Both the position numbers and the translations under genes were made by a program. The notes below the pieces were generated by a model. It was given only the letters and a program-made list of their open reading frames with translations. It had not been told where the DNA came from and made no database searches. A stretch of DNA of 64,000 nt from Bradyrhizobium sp. (GTDB lineage Bacteria; Pseudomonadota; Alphaproteobacteria; Rhizobiales; Xanthobacteraceae): NCBI RefSeq assembly GCF_030654605.1, contig NZ_JAURXB010000073.1, forward strand, positions 1 through 64,000, in the 5' to 3' direction. The first letter of the stretch is position 1, and each line of letters starts with the position of its first letter. Shown here in pieces: positions 53,608 through 63,128 of the stretch.

Positions 53608-54355
53608 GGCGCGCGCCAAGGAAGAACTCGACGTTGCCGTCGCCGCCTGCGATCGACGAAGGAAACACCTGGATGTCGGTACAGCCGAGCGAAGCGGCAA
53701 ACGCGGTGATGTCGTCGCAGACCTCCTGGTGCACCATGGCGTTGCGGATGATGCCGCGCTTGGAATGTTTTCGCGCCGCCTCGAATTGCGGTTTGATCAG
53801 TGCCAGCAGATGCATCGGCGCCGCGGCCAGCGACAGCGCCACCGGCAATACGGCTTTCAGCGAGATGAAGCTGACGTCGATCACCACCACATCCGGCCGC
53901 GCCGGCAGGCGCTTGCCTTCGAATGTCCTGATGTCTGTTTCTTCCATCGAGACGATTTTGGGATGGCCGCGCAGCGAGGGATGCAATTGCTCGCGGCCGA
54001 CGTCGATCGCAAACACCAGGCTGGCGCCGTTCGCCAGCAACACTTCGGTAAAGCCGCCGGTCGAGGCGCCGACGTCGAGGCAGACGTGATCCTCGACTTC
54101 AATCGGATACAGTTCCAGCGCGCCCGCCAGCTTGACGCCGCCGCGCGAGACATAGGGGTGCGCGGGTTGCGCCTGGATCACCGCGTCGGCCGCAACGCCT
54201 TCGGATGGCTTCAGGACCTGCTTGTCGTTGGCGGTGACGAGGCCGGCTTCGATCGCCGCCTGCGCCCGCGCCCGGCTTTCGAACAGGCCGCGCTCGACCA
54301 GCAGCATATCCGCGCGCTTGCGGGGAGGGGGCGTGCTCTGTTTGGCCAAGGTCAA
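53600..54355 (-). CDS. tlyA: TlyA family rRNA 2'-O-methyltransferase
   Basis: A 251-residue protein: S4 RNA-binding domain (residues about 12-70, [21 protein letters not shown] cut at LFESRARAQ) and an FtsJ-like methyltransferase domain ([32 protein letters not shown]). TlyA enzymes methylate ribose in rRNA; older annotations call them haemolysins. No ATG precedes the S4 domain: TTG 54355 (overlapping the previous stop) or 54349 is likely the start. Confidence 0.88.
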   Translation of the reverse strand: MTLAKQSTPPPRKRADMLLVERGLFESRARAQAAIEAGLVTANDKQVLKPSEGVAADAVIQAQPAHPYVSRGGVKLAGALELYPIEVEDHVCLDVGASTGGFTEVLLANGASLVFAIDVGREQLHPSLRGHPKIVSMEETDIRTFEGKRLPARPDVVVIDVSFISLKAVLPVALSLAAAPMHLLALIKPQFEAARKHSKRGIIRNAMVHQEVCDDITAFAASLGCTDIQVFPSSIAGGDGNVEFFLGARRG

Positions 54356-54924
54356 CTCGATGCCCGCGCCAGCGTGGCGCCGAGCCGGCCGGCAGCCATG
54401 CCTACGCAAGTCTCGAAGGCGGTCAGGTCATGCCAGAGATCCGCGGGCGCCTGCCGCGGCGTCACCAGCGTGCAGCCGTGCAGGTCGAGCGCATGAATCA
54501 TCATCAGATTATCGCTCAATCCGAAATCCTCGACGGTCAGGCCATCAGCATCGGCCAGACGGCCACCCTGCCGTTCTACTGTGGTGAATTTGCGCACGCG
54601 GTCGGCATAGAGCGTCGGATCGTTGCAATAGCCCAGGCAAAGTTTTCCGCGTCCCGCCATGTAGCCGAGTTCGTAGACGGTGCCGGCATCCGCGCTTGAC
54701 CCACGAAACGGCGTGAGATTGGCGATGATGGCGTCTGCCTCGATCATCATGGCCTCGTTGCCCCCAAAGATGTCGAGCGAGGCATCGCGGGCGGAGAGGT
54801 CGATGACGTTATCGAGCGGAAAGAGTCCGATCAGGCCGTGCCGCGCGCAGATTTCGGCCTTGCGCCAGCCGATCTCGAGGGCGTCTGGCAGGAACACATC
54901 AGGGCCTGCCAGGTAGATTTTCAT
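54352..54924 (-). CDS. Nucleoside 2-deoxyribosyltransferase
   Basis: A 190-residue protein with the family's N-terminal MKIYLAGPDVFLPDA and the active-site NLTPFRGSSADAGTVYELG. It transfers deoxyribose between bases in nucleotide salvage. ATG 54924; earlier in-frame Met codons are less likely. Its stop overlaps the tlyA start region, so nucleoside transferase, tlyA and the m5U methyltransferase form one operon. Confidence 0.88.
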   Translation of the reverse strand: MKIYLAGPDVFLPDALEIGWRKAEICARHGLIGLFPLDNVIDLSARDASLDIFGGNEAMMIEADAIIANLTPFRGSSADAGTVYELGYMAGRGKLCLGYCNDPTLYADRVRKFTTVERQGGRLADADGLTVEDFGLSDNLMMIHALDLHGCTLVTPRQAPADLWHDLTAFETCVGMAAGRLGATLARASS

Positions 54925-54940
54925 GAGAACAGTATCTCCG

Positions 54941-55080
54941 ACCTCATCCCCGCGCAACGGCCTCGCCGTTGTCGCTGGAGCAGCGCGCTCTTGCGCGCGT
55001 CTCGAAGGATGAGAGGAACCGGTGCTCGCTGCCCATCCTTCGAGACGCCGCGCAAGCGCGCGGCTCCTCAGGATGAGGTC
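54941..55080. repeat. Dispersed palindrome, CCTCATCCTGAGGAGC family, copy 3
   Basis: ACCTCATCCCCGCGCAACGGCC...GCGCGTCTCGAAGGATGAG followed by CCCATCCTTCGAGACGCCGCGCAAGCGCGCGGCTCCTCAGGATGAGGTCC, almost filling the gap between dxs and the transferase gene. Confidence 0.82.
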
Positions 55081-55100
55081 CGTATTCGCTTGAACGGGCC

Positions 55101-57026
55101 TCAGGCCAGCTTGACCGTTTCAGCCTTGAAATCCTTGCCGAGCGCTTCGAACACCTTGGCGACGATGCCCTTGGCGTCGAGGCCAGCGCGGGCGTACATC
55201 GCAGCAGGCGAATCGTGGTCCATGAACTCGTCGGGCAGCACCATCGAGCGCATCCGCAGGCCGCCATCGAGCATGCCGTGGTCCGATAGCGTCTGCATCA
55301 CATGGGAGCCGAATCCGCCGATCGAACCTTCCTCGATGGTGAGCAGCACTTCGTGCTCGCGCGCCAGTTTCAGGATCATGTCGAGATCGAGCGGCTTCAT
55401 GAAGCGGGCATCGGCGATCGTGGTGGAGAGGCCGAGCGCCGCCAGTTCGTCGGCGGCCTTTTCGCATTCGGCCAGACGGGTGCCGAACGACAGCAACGCG
55501 ATCTTGCTGCCCTCGCGAACGATGCGGCCCTTGCCGATCTCCAGGGGAATGCCGAATTCGGGCATTTCGACGCCGCGGCCTTCGCCGCGCGGATAGCGCA
55601 CCGCACTCGGACGGTCGTTGATCGCGACCTGGGTCGCCACCATGTGAACCAGTTCGGCTTCATCGGACGCCGCCATGATGACGAAATTGGGCAGGCAGCC
55701 GAGATAGGCGTTGTCGAACGATCCGGCGTGGGTGGCGCCGTCGGCGCCGACCAGGCCGGCGCGGTCGATCGCGAAGCGGACCGGCAGGCTCTGGATCGCC
55801 ACGTCATGGACGATCTGGTCATAGCCGCGCTGCAGGAAGGTCGAATAGATCGCGCAGAATGGCTTGTAGCCCTCGGTGGCGAGACCTGCCGCGAACGTCA
55901 CGGCATGCTGCTCGGCAATGCCGACGTCGAAGGTGCGGTCGGGGAAGGCCTTGTTGAAGATGTCGATGCCGGTGCCCGACGGCATGGCCGCGGTGATGCC
56001 GACGATCTTGTCGTCCTTCTGCGCTTCCTTGACGAGGCTCTGTCCGAATACGTTCTGATAGGCCGGGGCATTCGGCTTGGCCTTCGCCTGGGTGCCGGTG
56101 GCGACGTCGAACTTGACCACGGCGTGATACTTGTCGGCGGAGGCTTCCGCCGGGCCGTAGCCCTTGCCCTTCTGGGTCACGACATGGACCAGGATCGGGC
56201 CGGTCTCCATGTCGCGGACGTTCTTCAGCACGGGCAGCAGGTGATCGAGGTTGTGGCCGTCGATCGGGCCGACATAGTAGAAGCCGAGTTCTTCGAACAG
56301 CGTGCCGCCGTCCATCATGAAGCCACGGGAATATTCCTCGACACGGCTGGCGCGGTTCGAGATGATTTTCGGCAGATGGGTGCCGAGCTGCTTGGCGGCC
56401 TCGCGCAGCGTGCGGTAGGTCTTGCCGGAGTACAGCCGCGACAGATAGGCCGACATCGCGCCGACCGGCGGGGCGATCGACATGTCGTTGTCGTTGAGAA
56501 TGACGATCAGCCGGGAATTCATCGCGCCGGCATTGTTCATGGCTTCATAGGCCATGCCCGCGGACATCGCGCCGTCGCCGATCACGGCGATGACGTTGTT
56601 CTTGCCGCCGGAGAGGTCGCGCGCCACGGCCATGCCGAGCGCCGCCGAAATCGAGGTCGAGGAGTGGGCGGCGCCGAACGGATCGTAGTCGCTTTCGGTG
56701 CGCTTGGTGAAACCACTCAATCCGCCGCCGGTGCGGAGCGTTCGGATGCGGTCGCGGCGCCCGGTCAGGATCTTGTGCGGATAGGCCTGGTGGCCGACGT
56801 CCCAGATCAGACGGTCGCGCGGGGTATCGAAGATGTAATGGATCGCCGTGGTCAGCTCGACGACGCCGAGGCCGGCGCCGAAATGTCCGCCGGTGACCGA
56901 GACGGCATCGATGGTTTCCTGGCGCAGTTCGTCGGCGACCTGCCGCACTTGCTCCACCTTGAGCCGGCGCAGATCGTCCGGGGTGCGGATCGTGTCGAGA
57001 AGCGGCGTTTTACTAAATGTGGTCAC
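55101..57026 (-). CDS. dxs: 1-deoxy-D-xylulose-5-phosphate synthase
   Basis: A 641-residue TPP enzyme. Motifs: [13 protein letters not shown], the TPP-binding [30 protein letters not shown] and the transketolase-like C-terminal domain ([18 protein letters not shown]). It condenses pyruvate and glyceraldehyde-3-phosphate, the first step of MEP isoprenoid synthesis (also thiamine and B6). The usual alphaproteobacterial neighbours xseB and tlyA are close by. Confidence 0.97.
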   Translation of the reverse strand: MTTFSKTPLLDTIRTPDDLRRLKVEQVRQVADELRQETIDAVSVTGGHFGAGLGVVELTTAIHYIFDTPRDRLIWDVGHQAYPHKILTGRRDRIRTLRTGGGLSGFTKRTESDYDPFGAAHSSTSISAALGMAVARDLSGGKNNVIAVIGDGAMSAGMAYEAMNNAGAMNSRLIVILNDNDMSIAPPVGAMSAYLSRLYSGKTYRTLREAAKQLGTHLPKIISNRASRVEEYSRGFMMDGGTLFEELGFYYVGPIDGHNLDHLLPVLKNVRDMETGPILVHVVTQKGKGYGPAEASADKYHAVVKFDVATGTQAKAKPNAPAYQNVFGQSLVKEAQKDDKIVGITAAMPSGTGIDIFNKAFPDRTFDVGIAEQHAVTFAAGLATEGYKPFCAIYSTFLQRGYDQIVHDVAIQSLPVRFAIDRAGLVGADGATHAGSFDNAYLGCLPNFVIMAASDEAELVHMVATQVAINDRPSAVRYPRGEGRGVEMPEFGIPLEIGKGRIVREGSKIALLSFGTRLAECEKAADELAALGLSTTIADARFMKPLDLDMILKLAREHEVLLTIEEGSIGGFGSHVMQTLSDHGMLDGGLRMRSMVLPDEFMDHDSPAAMYARAGLDAKGIVAKVFEALGKDFKAETVKLA

Positions 57027-57375
57027 AGCGATATTCCAATTTTGCAGGTCGGGACTGTCAGCCCGACGTGAGATGGGTTGCGCAACATCGGCGCAGCGAA
57101 AACCAGGGCGCCGGATGCTACCTGAGCAGGCCGAAGCCTGAAGAGTGAGCCTAGTCGCGCTCCGGATCGGTCAATGTGATATGCATCACCTTTGGCGGCT
57201 TCGCCCTTCTCAGTCAATTTTATCAGCCATTTGAGGTGCTTAACCTTGCCAAAAATCGGCGGCAGGCTGCCTTCAGTAGCCCATAGAACTCCAAGCTTTA
57301 CACTAAAGCGACGGCCAAAGCCAACCCGCCGGGGCGTTGCCGCGTTCCACGGTTAAGGGCGGGGGAACCTGCTAT
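57027..57375. other. Intergenic region between dxs and the membrane hydrolase gene
   Basis: No supported gene. On the minus strand a TTGACC-N15-TAGGCT pair (about 57146-57172) could be a dxs promoter, though the spacing is short. No TPP riboswitch hallmarks are seen. Confidence 0.4.
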
Positions 57376-58674
57376 TCAGCCCCGGCGCCGCGCCGAAGGC
57401 TCCATCTCGTCCAATTCGGTGGCATTCGCCGGGCTGGCATCGGCGGATTCGAGCCTTTTCCAGGCCCATTCCCGGGCATTGGCGTCGCCGGTCGCGATTG
57501 CCAGCGCCTCCTCGGGACGAGCCATACGGTCGCTGAGCGGGATCGGCCCGCAGACGATCATGAAAAAGTCATAGGCATGAGGCCGCTCATTGGCCATCAC
57601 GAACTGGAAATGGACCCGAAAGAACTGCCAGCGGAACAGGTTGTAGTGCTCCGGCCTGATGATTTCGCGGAACCGGACCGGCACGATGGTGGGGTTGCGC
57701 CTGGCGGCGCCGACGTCGATGCCGTGGCCGGCAATCGGATCGAACGGATAGAAATTCATCACGTCCTTGCGCGACTGGCAGTCGATCCAGTCGATCGACG
57801 GCTCCACCGCCAGCAAGCGAAGATCGTCGCGGAAATCCTGCGACGCCGCGTGAAAACCGACGATCGGGAAATTGCCGCCGATGGTCAAAAGCACGATGCG
57901 CGGGCCGTGCCGTCCGAGGTCAGGGTCGAGCCTGAGCGCGCGCGCCAGAATTTCGGTCCCCAGAAACGATCCCGAACTGTGGCCGACGACGACGATTTCC
58001 TCGGCATCGCTGGAGCGCGCGACATCAACGAGGTATTGCGCAAAGCGGTCGATCCGCGCGTCCCATTCCGGCCGCTGCCGGTGCGAAAATTCCCAGGTCC
58101 AGATCGTGTCGGACAACAGATAGAGCAAATAGGTGGAGTTTTCCGTGTATTTCAGCACCGTACCGAGGATAGCGACGAACAGCGCCGCCGCGGCAGCCAT
58201 GCCGAACAGGTCGGGAACGCCGAGCGCTTGCAGCCCTTTTGCAAAGCCGAAGGCAACGCCGTACGACCCCAGCGCCTCCAGAAACAGCAGGAAATGCGGG
58301 TAGGTGATGAAGGTCGCGAACCGCCAATGCGCCCGCCAGAACCGCGCAATGGTGCCGCGGAAGACCAGACGCCAGTAGATCCACATGGCGTGGAAAACCG
58401 TGCTCCAGATCGGCGCGGCAAGGTCGCGCTGGATCAGGTCCTCGAACCGCAGGAAATCGTAGCTGGTGCGGGTCTGCCAGTCGCCGGCCCTGGTCTCGAT
58501 CGACCACGACGCGGTTTCGCCGTCAGGCGAGGTCTGCGGGCGGCCGATGGTGGCGTTGAGCTGGTACAGCCGGCCGAACTTGCGCAGCTCGGTCCTGAAC
58601 ATGCGGTAATACTGCGCGAGCCCGCGCGGATCGTATCCCTGCACATAGATGATATGGCGGTGCTGAACGCGCAC
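57376..58674 (-). CDS. Integral-membrane alpha/beta-hydrolase-like protein
   Basis: A 432-residue protein beginning VQHRHIIYVQGYDPRGLAQYY, an oxyanion-loop-like start of a lipase fold. Two or three membrane segments follow at about residues 112-175 (ATFITYPHFLLFLEALGSYG, FGMAAAAALFVAILGTVL). A nucleophile elbow GHSSGSFLG and a downstream YPFDPIAGHG, with a possible catalytic His, come next. It is probably an esterase/lipase anchored in the membrane. I do not know its family name. It sits on the dxs strand between xseB and dxs. Confidence 0.75.
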   Translation of the reverse strand: MRVQHRHIIYVQGYDPRGLAQYYRMFRTELRKFGRLYQLNATIGRPQTSPDGETASWSIETRAGDWQTRTSYDFLRFEDLIQRDLAAPIWSTVFHAMWIYWRLVFRGTIARFWRAHWRFATFITYPHFLLFLEALGSYGVAFGFAKGLQALGVPDLFGMAAAAALFVAILGTVLKYTENSTYLLYLLSDTIWTWEFSHRQRPEWDARIDRFAQYLVDVARSSDAEEIVVVGHSSGSFLGTEILARALRLDPDLGRHGPRIVLLTIGGNFPIVGFHAASQDFRDDLRLLAVEPSIDWIDCQSRKDVMNFYPFDPIAGHGIDVGAARRNPTIVPVRFREIIRPEHYNLFRWQFFRVHFQFVMANERPHAYDFFMIVCGPIPLSDRMARPEEALAIATGDANAREWAWKRLESADASPANATELDEMEPSARRRG

Positions 58675-58843
58675 TTACTGCTGATCCCCGGACTGACGGC
58701 CGGACTATATCAGGCCGCTCAACGCGCCAAGAACTAATTCAGCCCTCTCCGGGGTCGCCTGCCGGCGAATTCGCCTATTGTTCCCCCCTGTTGCCCGAGA
58801 GCGACTGCCAGGAGCGACGTCAATCCGGCCGGGCAGCCAGCCG

Positions 58844-59095
58844 TCACTGCACGTCGAGCGGCTCGGTGCCGGTGACCTGGCCGCTGGAATCGGTGGTGAT
58901 CTTGTCGACCCGCGCTTCGGCCTGCCGCAGCAGCTCCTCGCAGCGCCGTTTCAGGGCCTCGCCGCGCTCGTAGATGGCGACCGATTCTTCCAGCGGCACC
59001 TTGCCGTCCTCGAGCCGCTTGACGATCGATTCGAGTTCCTCGATCGCGCGTTCGAAGCTCAGCTTCTTGACGTCCACTGCGGTATTTTCGGCCAT
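58844..59095 (-). CDS. xseB: Exodeoxyribonuclease VII small subunit
   Basis: An 83-residue helical protein with the XseB pattern SFERAIEELESIVKRLEDGKVPLEESVAIYERGEAL cut at ELESIVKRLEDG and GEALKRRCEELL. It combines with XseA to degrade single-stranded DNA. It lies 75 bases downstream of the deacetylase-like gene. Confidence 0.95.
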   Translation of the reverse strand: MAENTAVDVKKLSFERAIEELESIVKRLEDGKVPLEESVAIYERGEALKRRCEELLRQAEARVDKITTDSSGQVTGTEPLDVQ

Positions 59096-59170
59096 ATGTC
59101 CTGTCCCGGGTGCGCCGCTTCGCGAGGCGCAGACTCAAATGTATCTATGCGGGCGTATTGTGGCGGGAAT

Positions 59171-60100
59171 TCACGCGCCCATCAATGCGGTGACGTGGGA
59201 CGCCACCGACTCTTTCAGGCCCTGCAGATCATAGCCGCCCTCGAGCACCGAGACGATCCGGCCGCTGGCGCTGGAGTAGGCGACGTCCATCAGCTGGCGC
59301 GTGACCCAGCCGAAATCCTCCGCCTGCAGGTTGAGCGACGCCAGCGGATCCCTGAAATGCGCGTCGAAGCCGGCCGAGACGATGATCAGCTCGGGCGAAA
59401 ATTTGCGCAGCTGCGGCAGGATCATGTTTTCGAACGCGGACCGGAATTTGGCGCTGCCATCTTCCGAGGCGAGCGGCGCGTTGACGATGGTGTCGTGCTC
59501 GCCGCGTTCGCCGCTGGCGCCGGTGCCGGGAAACAGCGGCATCTGGTGCGTCGAGCAATACATCACGGTCGGGTCGGCCCAGAAAATCTCCTGGGTGCCG
59601 TTGCCGTGATGCACGTCGAAATCGACCACGGCGGCGCGCGCAATGCCGTATTTGCGCTGGGCGTGGCGCGCGGCGATCGCGGCGTTGTCGAAGAAGCAGA
59701 AGCCCATCGGTTTGTTGATCTCGGCGTGATGCCCGGGCGGGCGGATCGCGACGAAGGCGTTGTCGTGGCTGCCCGACATCACGGCATCGGTGGCGGTGAC
59801 CGCGCCGCCGACGCCGCGCATCACGGCTTCCCAGGTGCCCGGCGACATCGAGGTATCGCCGTCGATATAGATCAGGCCGCTCGACGGCGCGATATGCCGG
59901 AGTTCCCCGACATAGTGCTCGCCATGGCACAGCGTGACCGAATCGAGGCTGCCCTCCGGCGCTTCGCCGCGCACCAGGGCGTTGAAGCGATCTTCGCCGA
60001 GCACCTCGCCGACCGCGCGCAGCCGGTCGGCGCGTTCCGGATGACCGGGCGGCGTGGCATGGTCGAGACAGGCCGGGTGCGTCAGCAGCAATGTGGTCAT
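59171..60100 (-). CDS. Histone-deacetylase/AcuC family protein
   Basis: A 309-residue class II HDAC-like enzyme. The zinc site and charge relay are visible: RPPGHHAE, DFDVHHGNGT, SAGFDAH and LEGGYD. It removes acyl groups from acetyl-lysine or acetylpolyamines; the substrate is unknown in bacteria of this group. Probably co-transcribed with xseB. Confidence 0.93.
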   Translation of the reverse strand: MTTLLLTHPACLDHATPPGHPERADRLRAVGEVLGEDRFNALVRGEAPEGSLDSVTLCHGEHYVGELRHIAPSSGLIYIDGDTSMSPGTWEAVMRGVGGAVTATDAVMSGSHDNAFVAIRPPGHHAEINKPMGFCFFDNAAIAARHAQRKYGIARAAVVDFDVHHGNGTQEIFWADPTVMYCSTHQMPLFPGTGASGERGEHDTIVNAPLASEDGSAKFRSAFENMILPQLRKFSPELIIVSAGFDAHFRDPLASLNLQAEDFGWVTRQLMDVAYSSASGRIVSVLEGGYDLQGLKESVASHVTALMGA

Positions 60101-60202
60101 GCAATACCCTGGCGCCGGAGGCGCTTTGCGAGAGGAGGCTAATCTAGGCGGTCAGCGCGGCCTGGGAAAGAGCCAGTAGCCGGAATCATTACTCGTTTGC
60201 AG

Positions 60203-60317
60203 CCCATCCTTCGAGACGCCGCGCGCGAGCGCACGGCTCCTCAGGATGAGGTCTCACTTGTTGAAGCACAACAACCTCATGCTGAGGAGCGAGCAACGCG
60301 AGCGTCTCGAAGCATGG
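60203..60317. repeat. Dispersed palindrome, CCTCATCCTGAGGAGC family, copy 4
   Basis: CCCATCCTTCGAGACGCCGCGCGCGAGCGCACGGCTCCTCAGGATGAGG...CCTCATGCTGAGGAGCGAGCAACGCGAGCGTCTCGAAGCATGGG: arms pair over about 45 bases. It separates the deacetylase and nucleotidase genes. Confidence 0.82.
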
Positions 60318-60329
60318 GCAGCGAGCACT

Positions 60330-62000
60330 TCAGTTCATTCGCACGATGCGATTTCCGGTGGCGGGCGCGATCGGACTGTTGGCCCTGAAATAGGCGTAGA
60401 GCGCGTCGACATCGTAGACGCCGACCTGCGGCGCGATCCCTTCGGTGAAAACGGTGAATCCGTCGCCCCCGACCGCGAGAAAATTGTTCACGGTGACGCG
60501 GTAGGCCGTCGCGGGATCGATGCGCGCGCCGTGCAGCGAGATACTGTCGGCGGCGACGCGATCGCCGATCGGCCTGGCGCCGTCCCAGCTATAGCTGAAT
60601 CCATCAGAGACATGCAGGATCCGCGGCCGCTTCGGGTCGAGCCATTGCTGCTCGAGCATGTTCTTGATCTGCACGCCCGTCAGCGTCAGCGTCACCAGCT
60701 GGTTGCGGAACGGCTGGCTGGCGAACACGTCGCCATAGGTCACCGTGCCCTCGTCCTTCTTCAGCATATCGCTGCGGACGCCGCCCGGATTGGTGAAGGC
60801 GATCACCGCGCCGCCGTTGACCTCGGCCCGGGTCGCAGCCAGCTGGGCGTCGGCAATGATGTCGCCGAGAACGCTTTCGCCTGAGGCGTTGGGGGTGCGC
60901 GACAGCGTTTCGGTGATCGACCCCGCCGGCCGGCTGGCGATCGGCGCGGCCAACCGGTCGTATTCTTCGAGCAGGGCGGTCTGTTGCGAATCTTTGGCAA
61001 AGGCGTCGGTGCGGACGATGACATTGTCGGCGCGGGCGCTGATGACGTCGCGGGTGGCGGGATCGAGCTTGAGGTCGATCGCGGTGACGACGGTGCCGTA
61101 TTTGTCGGCCGAGGTGACCAGCCTGCCGTCGATATCGCAGACATAGGGTCGATGGGTATGGCCGCTGACCACCACATCGACCGCGCGATCGAATTTCTTG
61201 ACGATGTCGACGATCGGGCCGGAGATGCCGGGACACTCATTATAGTCGCCGGTCGGGAACCCGCCTTCGTGGATCAGCACCACGATGGCCTCGACGCCGC
61301 GCGCCTTCAGTTCCGGCAGCAGCGCATTCACGGTATCGGCCTCGTCCCGAAATTCGAGGTCGGCGACGCCGACCGGCGAAACCAGATTCGGCGTGCCCTT
61401 CAGGGTCAGGCCGATGAAGGCCACGGGAATGCCGCCGAACTCCCGGACCGCGTAGGCGGGAAGCAGGGTCTTGCTGGTGCTCTTCTCGAAGGTGCTGGCG
61501 GCCAGATAACGGAATTTCGCGCCGAGAAACGGATGCGGCCCCTGGCATCCGTCGATCGGATGACAGCCGCCGTTCTGCATCCGCAGCAACTCGTTCTTGC
61601 CCTCGTCGAATTCGTGATTGCCGACGGCAGCCACCGCGAGCCCCATCATGTCGAGCGATTCGATGGTGGGCTCGTCGTGAAACATCGCCGACAGGAACGG
61701 GCTGGCGCCGATCAGGTCGCCGGCGGCGACGAAGATCGTGTTGCTGTGTCCGTCGCGCAATTGCCTGACCGCTGTGGCCATGTGCTCGGCGCCGCCGGCC
61801 TCGACCGCGATCTTTTTGCTCTTGTCCTCGGGATCGACGATCCGGATGCCGCCCGGTGGCGGTTGCAGATAGCCGTGGAAATCGTTGATGGCGAGAATGC
61901 GCAGCTCGACCGGTGCGGCTTGCGCCGATGCGGGTGGGGCGGGGGCCAGTGCGATCAGCAGTATCAAGACTGCGAAGGTTCGATAAAACGAGCGTCTCAT
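60330..62000 (-). CDS. Periplasmic 5'-nucleotidase/bifunctional metallophosphatase
   Basis: A 556-residue exported enzyme: signal peptide (cleavage near ASAQA), N-terminal dimetal phosphatase (INDFHGYL, AAGDLIGAS, VGNHEFDEG, SGHTHRPY) and a C-terminal substrate-binding 5'-nucleotidase domain (TNPGGVRSD, AVGGDGFTVF). It releases phosphate from nucleotides or similar esters in the periplasm. I use ATG 62000; an upstream in-frame extension runs into the repeat at 62011. Confidence 0.93.
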   Translation of the reverse strand: MRRSFYRTFAVLILLIALAPAPPASAQAAPVELRILAINDFHGYLQPPPGGIRIVDPEDKSKKIAVEAGGAEHMATAVRQLRDGHSNTIFVAAGDLIGASPFLSAMFHDEPTIESLDMMGLAVAAVGNHEFDEGKNELLRMQNGGCHPIDGCQGPHPFLGAKFRYLAASTFEKSTSKTLLPAYAVREFGGIPVAFIGLTLKGTPNLVSPVGVADLEFRDEADTVNALLPELKARGVEAIVVLIHEGGFPTGDYNECPGISGPIVDIVKKFDRAVDVVVSGHTHRPYVCDIDGRLVTSADKYGTVVTAIDLKLDPATRDVISARADNVIVRTDAFAKDSQQTALLEEYDRLAAPIASRPAGSITETLSRTPNASGESVLGDIIADAQLAATRAEVNGGAVIAFTNPGGVRSDMLKKDEGTVTYGDVFASQPFRNQLVTLTLTGVQIKNMLEQQWLDPKRPRILHVSDGFSYSWDGARPIGDRVAADSISLHGARIDPATAYRVTVNNFLAVGGDGFTVFTEGIAPQVGVYDVDALYAYFRANSPIAPATGNRIVRMN

Positions 62001-62010
62001 ATCTTTTTTC

Positions 62011-62128
62011 GTCATTGCGAGGAGCGAAGCGACGAAGCAATCCATAGTGCGGCAGAGCAAAGCTGGATTGCTTCGCGGAGTTTATCATCGGGCGGCGCGT
62101 TGCGCCGACCCGTTGGCTCGCAATGACG
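62011..62128. repeat. Dispersed palindrome, ATTGCGAGCGAAGCGAAGCAATCC family, copy 3
   Basis: GTCATTGCGAGGAGCGAAGCGACGAAGCAATCC...GGATTGCTTCGCGGAG...GGCTCGCAATGACGG. It begins only 10 bases upstream of the nucleotidase start and ends near the stop of the hydratase gene. Confidence 0.82.
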
Positions 62129-62136
62129 GTGCAGCC

Positions 62137-62898
62137 TCATGCCTTCTTGCGCGCGAAGAACGCCTGGAACGCGGCCACCGCTTCCGCCGAGCGCATGCGC
62201 TCGCCGAACAGATGGCTCTCCTGGTCGATCCGTCGCGTCAGGTCTTCCGGCGACGGCCGGAGCAGCTTGCGCGAGATCGCGACCGCTTCCGCCGGGAGCG
62301 CGCAGATTTCGCGCGCCACCTTGCGCGCCGCGGCTTCGGTCTCGCCCGGCGCCACCACCTCGCTGACGAAGCCGGCGAGGCGCGCGTCCTCGGCCGAGAC
62401 CTTGCGGCCCATCACCAGCGTGGAGAAGGCGCGCTGATATCCCATGGTGCGCGGCATCAGCAGGCTGGAGGCGCCTTCCGGAACCAGCCCGAGATGGATG
62501 AAGGGCGTGGAGAACGTCGCGGTCGTGGAGGCGACGACGTAATCGCAATGGAACAGCATGGTGGTGCCGATGCCGATCGCGATGCCGTCGACCGCGGCGA
62601 CCAGCGGCTTTGTATTGTGCGCCAGCGCATAGAGGAACTTGATGGCATTGGATTTGCGCGGCGTATCCGAACTGGCGGTGCCGTCTTTCAGGAAATCCTC
62701 GAGGTCGTTGCCGGCGGTGAACACGCCGCCGCTGCCTGCGATCAGGATGCAGCGGATGCCGGCGTCCTGCTGTGCGCTGTTGATCGCGTCGCTGATCGCG
62801 CGATACATGTCCTGCGTGATCGCGTTCTTCTTTTCCGGCCGCAGCATCGCGATCACGCGGATGGCGTCTTCGTCTGTCACGGTCAGATGGTCGGGCAT
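62137..62898 (-). CDS. Enoyl-CoA hydratase/isomerase family protein
   Basis: A 253-residue crotonase-fold protein. The oxyanion-hole regions are AGSGGVFTAGNDLEDF and AVDGIAIGIGTTMLFHCDYV, and the segment FSTPFIHLGLVPEGASS is typical of the enzymes without strong Glu/Glu catalysis. It hydrates or isomerises acyl-CoA thioesters; the exact substrate is not clear. ATG 62898. Confidence 0.88.
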   Translation of the reverse strand: MPDHLTVTDEDAIRVIAMLRPEKKNAITQDMYRAISDAINSAQQDAGIRCILIAGSGGVFTAGNDLEDFLKDGTASSDTPRKSNAIKFLYALAHNTKPLVAAVDGIAIGIGTTMLFHCDYVVASTTATFSTPFIHLGLVPEGASSLLMPRTMGYQRAFSTLVMGRKVSAEDARLAGFVSEVVAPGETEAAARKVAREICALPAEAVAISRKLLRPSPEDLTRRIDQESHLFGERMRSAEAVAAFQAFFARKKA

Positions 62899-63029
62899 GG
62901 TGCGGTCCTTGAACGAGCGGCGCGGGCAGGTAGCCAATCCGGGAGGCGCACCCTACATCATGTTAACGAGCGTCCCAAACCGGCAAGGCCGGCCTTGGAG
63001 GCGACGGAACGACGCGCGGGGAAGTAGCG

Positions 63030-63107
63030 ATGCAACTGACCGGTATTCATCACCTGACCGCGATTTCAGCGAAACCGCGCGAGAAGCGGCGGGTTACGCT
63101 TCGCTAA
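63030..63107 (+). pseudogene. 5' remnant of a VOC ring-cleaving dioxygenase gene
   Basis: From an ATG with GGGGAAG before it, the frame reads MQLTGIHHLTAISAKPRE and then KRRVTLR-stop. The first 18 residues match the very conserved N-terminus of VOC-type (glyoxalase/MhqO-like) ring-cleaving dioxygenases, which normally run on for over 300 residues. After this the sequence is a GGCGGGTTA/TAACCCGCC hairpin, so the gene is cut off. Very probably a deletion relic and not a peptide gene. Confidence 0.72.
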
Positions 63108-63113
63108 CCCGCC
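63088..63113. terminator. GGCGGGTTA/TAACCCGCC hairpin downstream of the TRAP receptor gene
   Basis: A 9-base-pair perfect stem with an 8-base loop (CGCTTCGC), 15 bases after the stop of the TRAP receptor on the minus strand. There is no clear T-run, so it may be a transcript-end stabiliser or a small dispersed repeat. Confidence 0.6.
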
Positions 63114-63128
63114 CTACGATTCCGGGAC

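Noticed and set aside
53607..54409. Longer N-termini for the m5U methyltransferase and TlyA
   Set aside because: The extensions lie inside the upstream genes and are not family-like; overlapping GTG and TTG starts explain both genes better.
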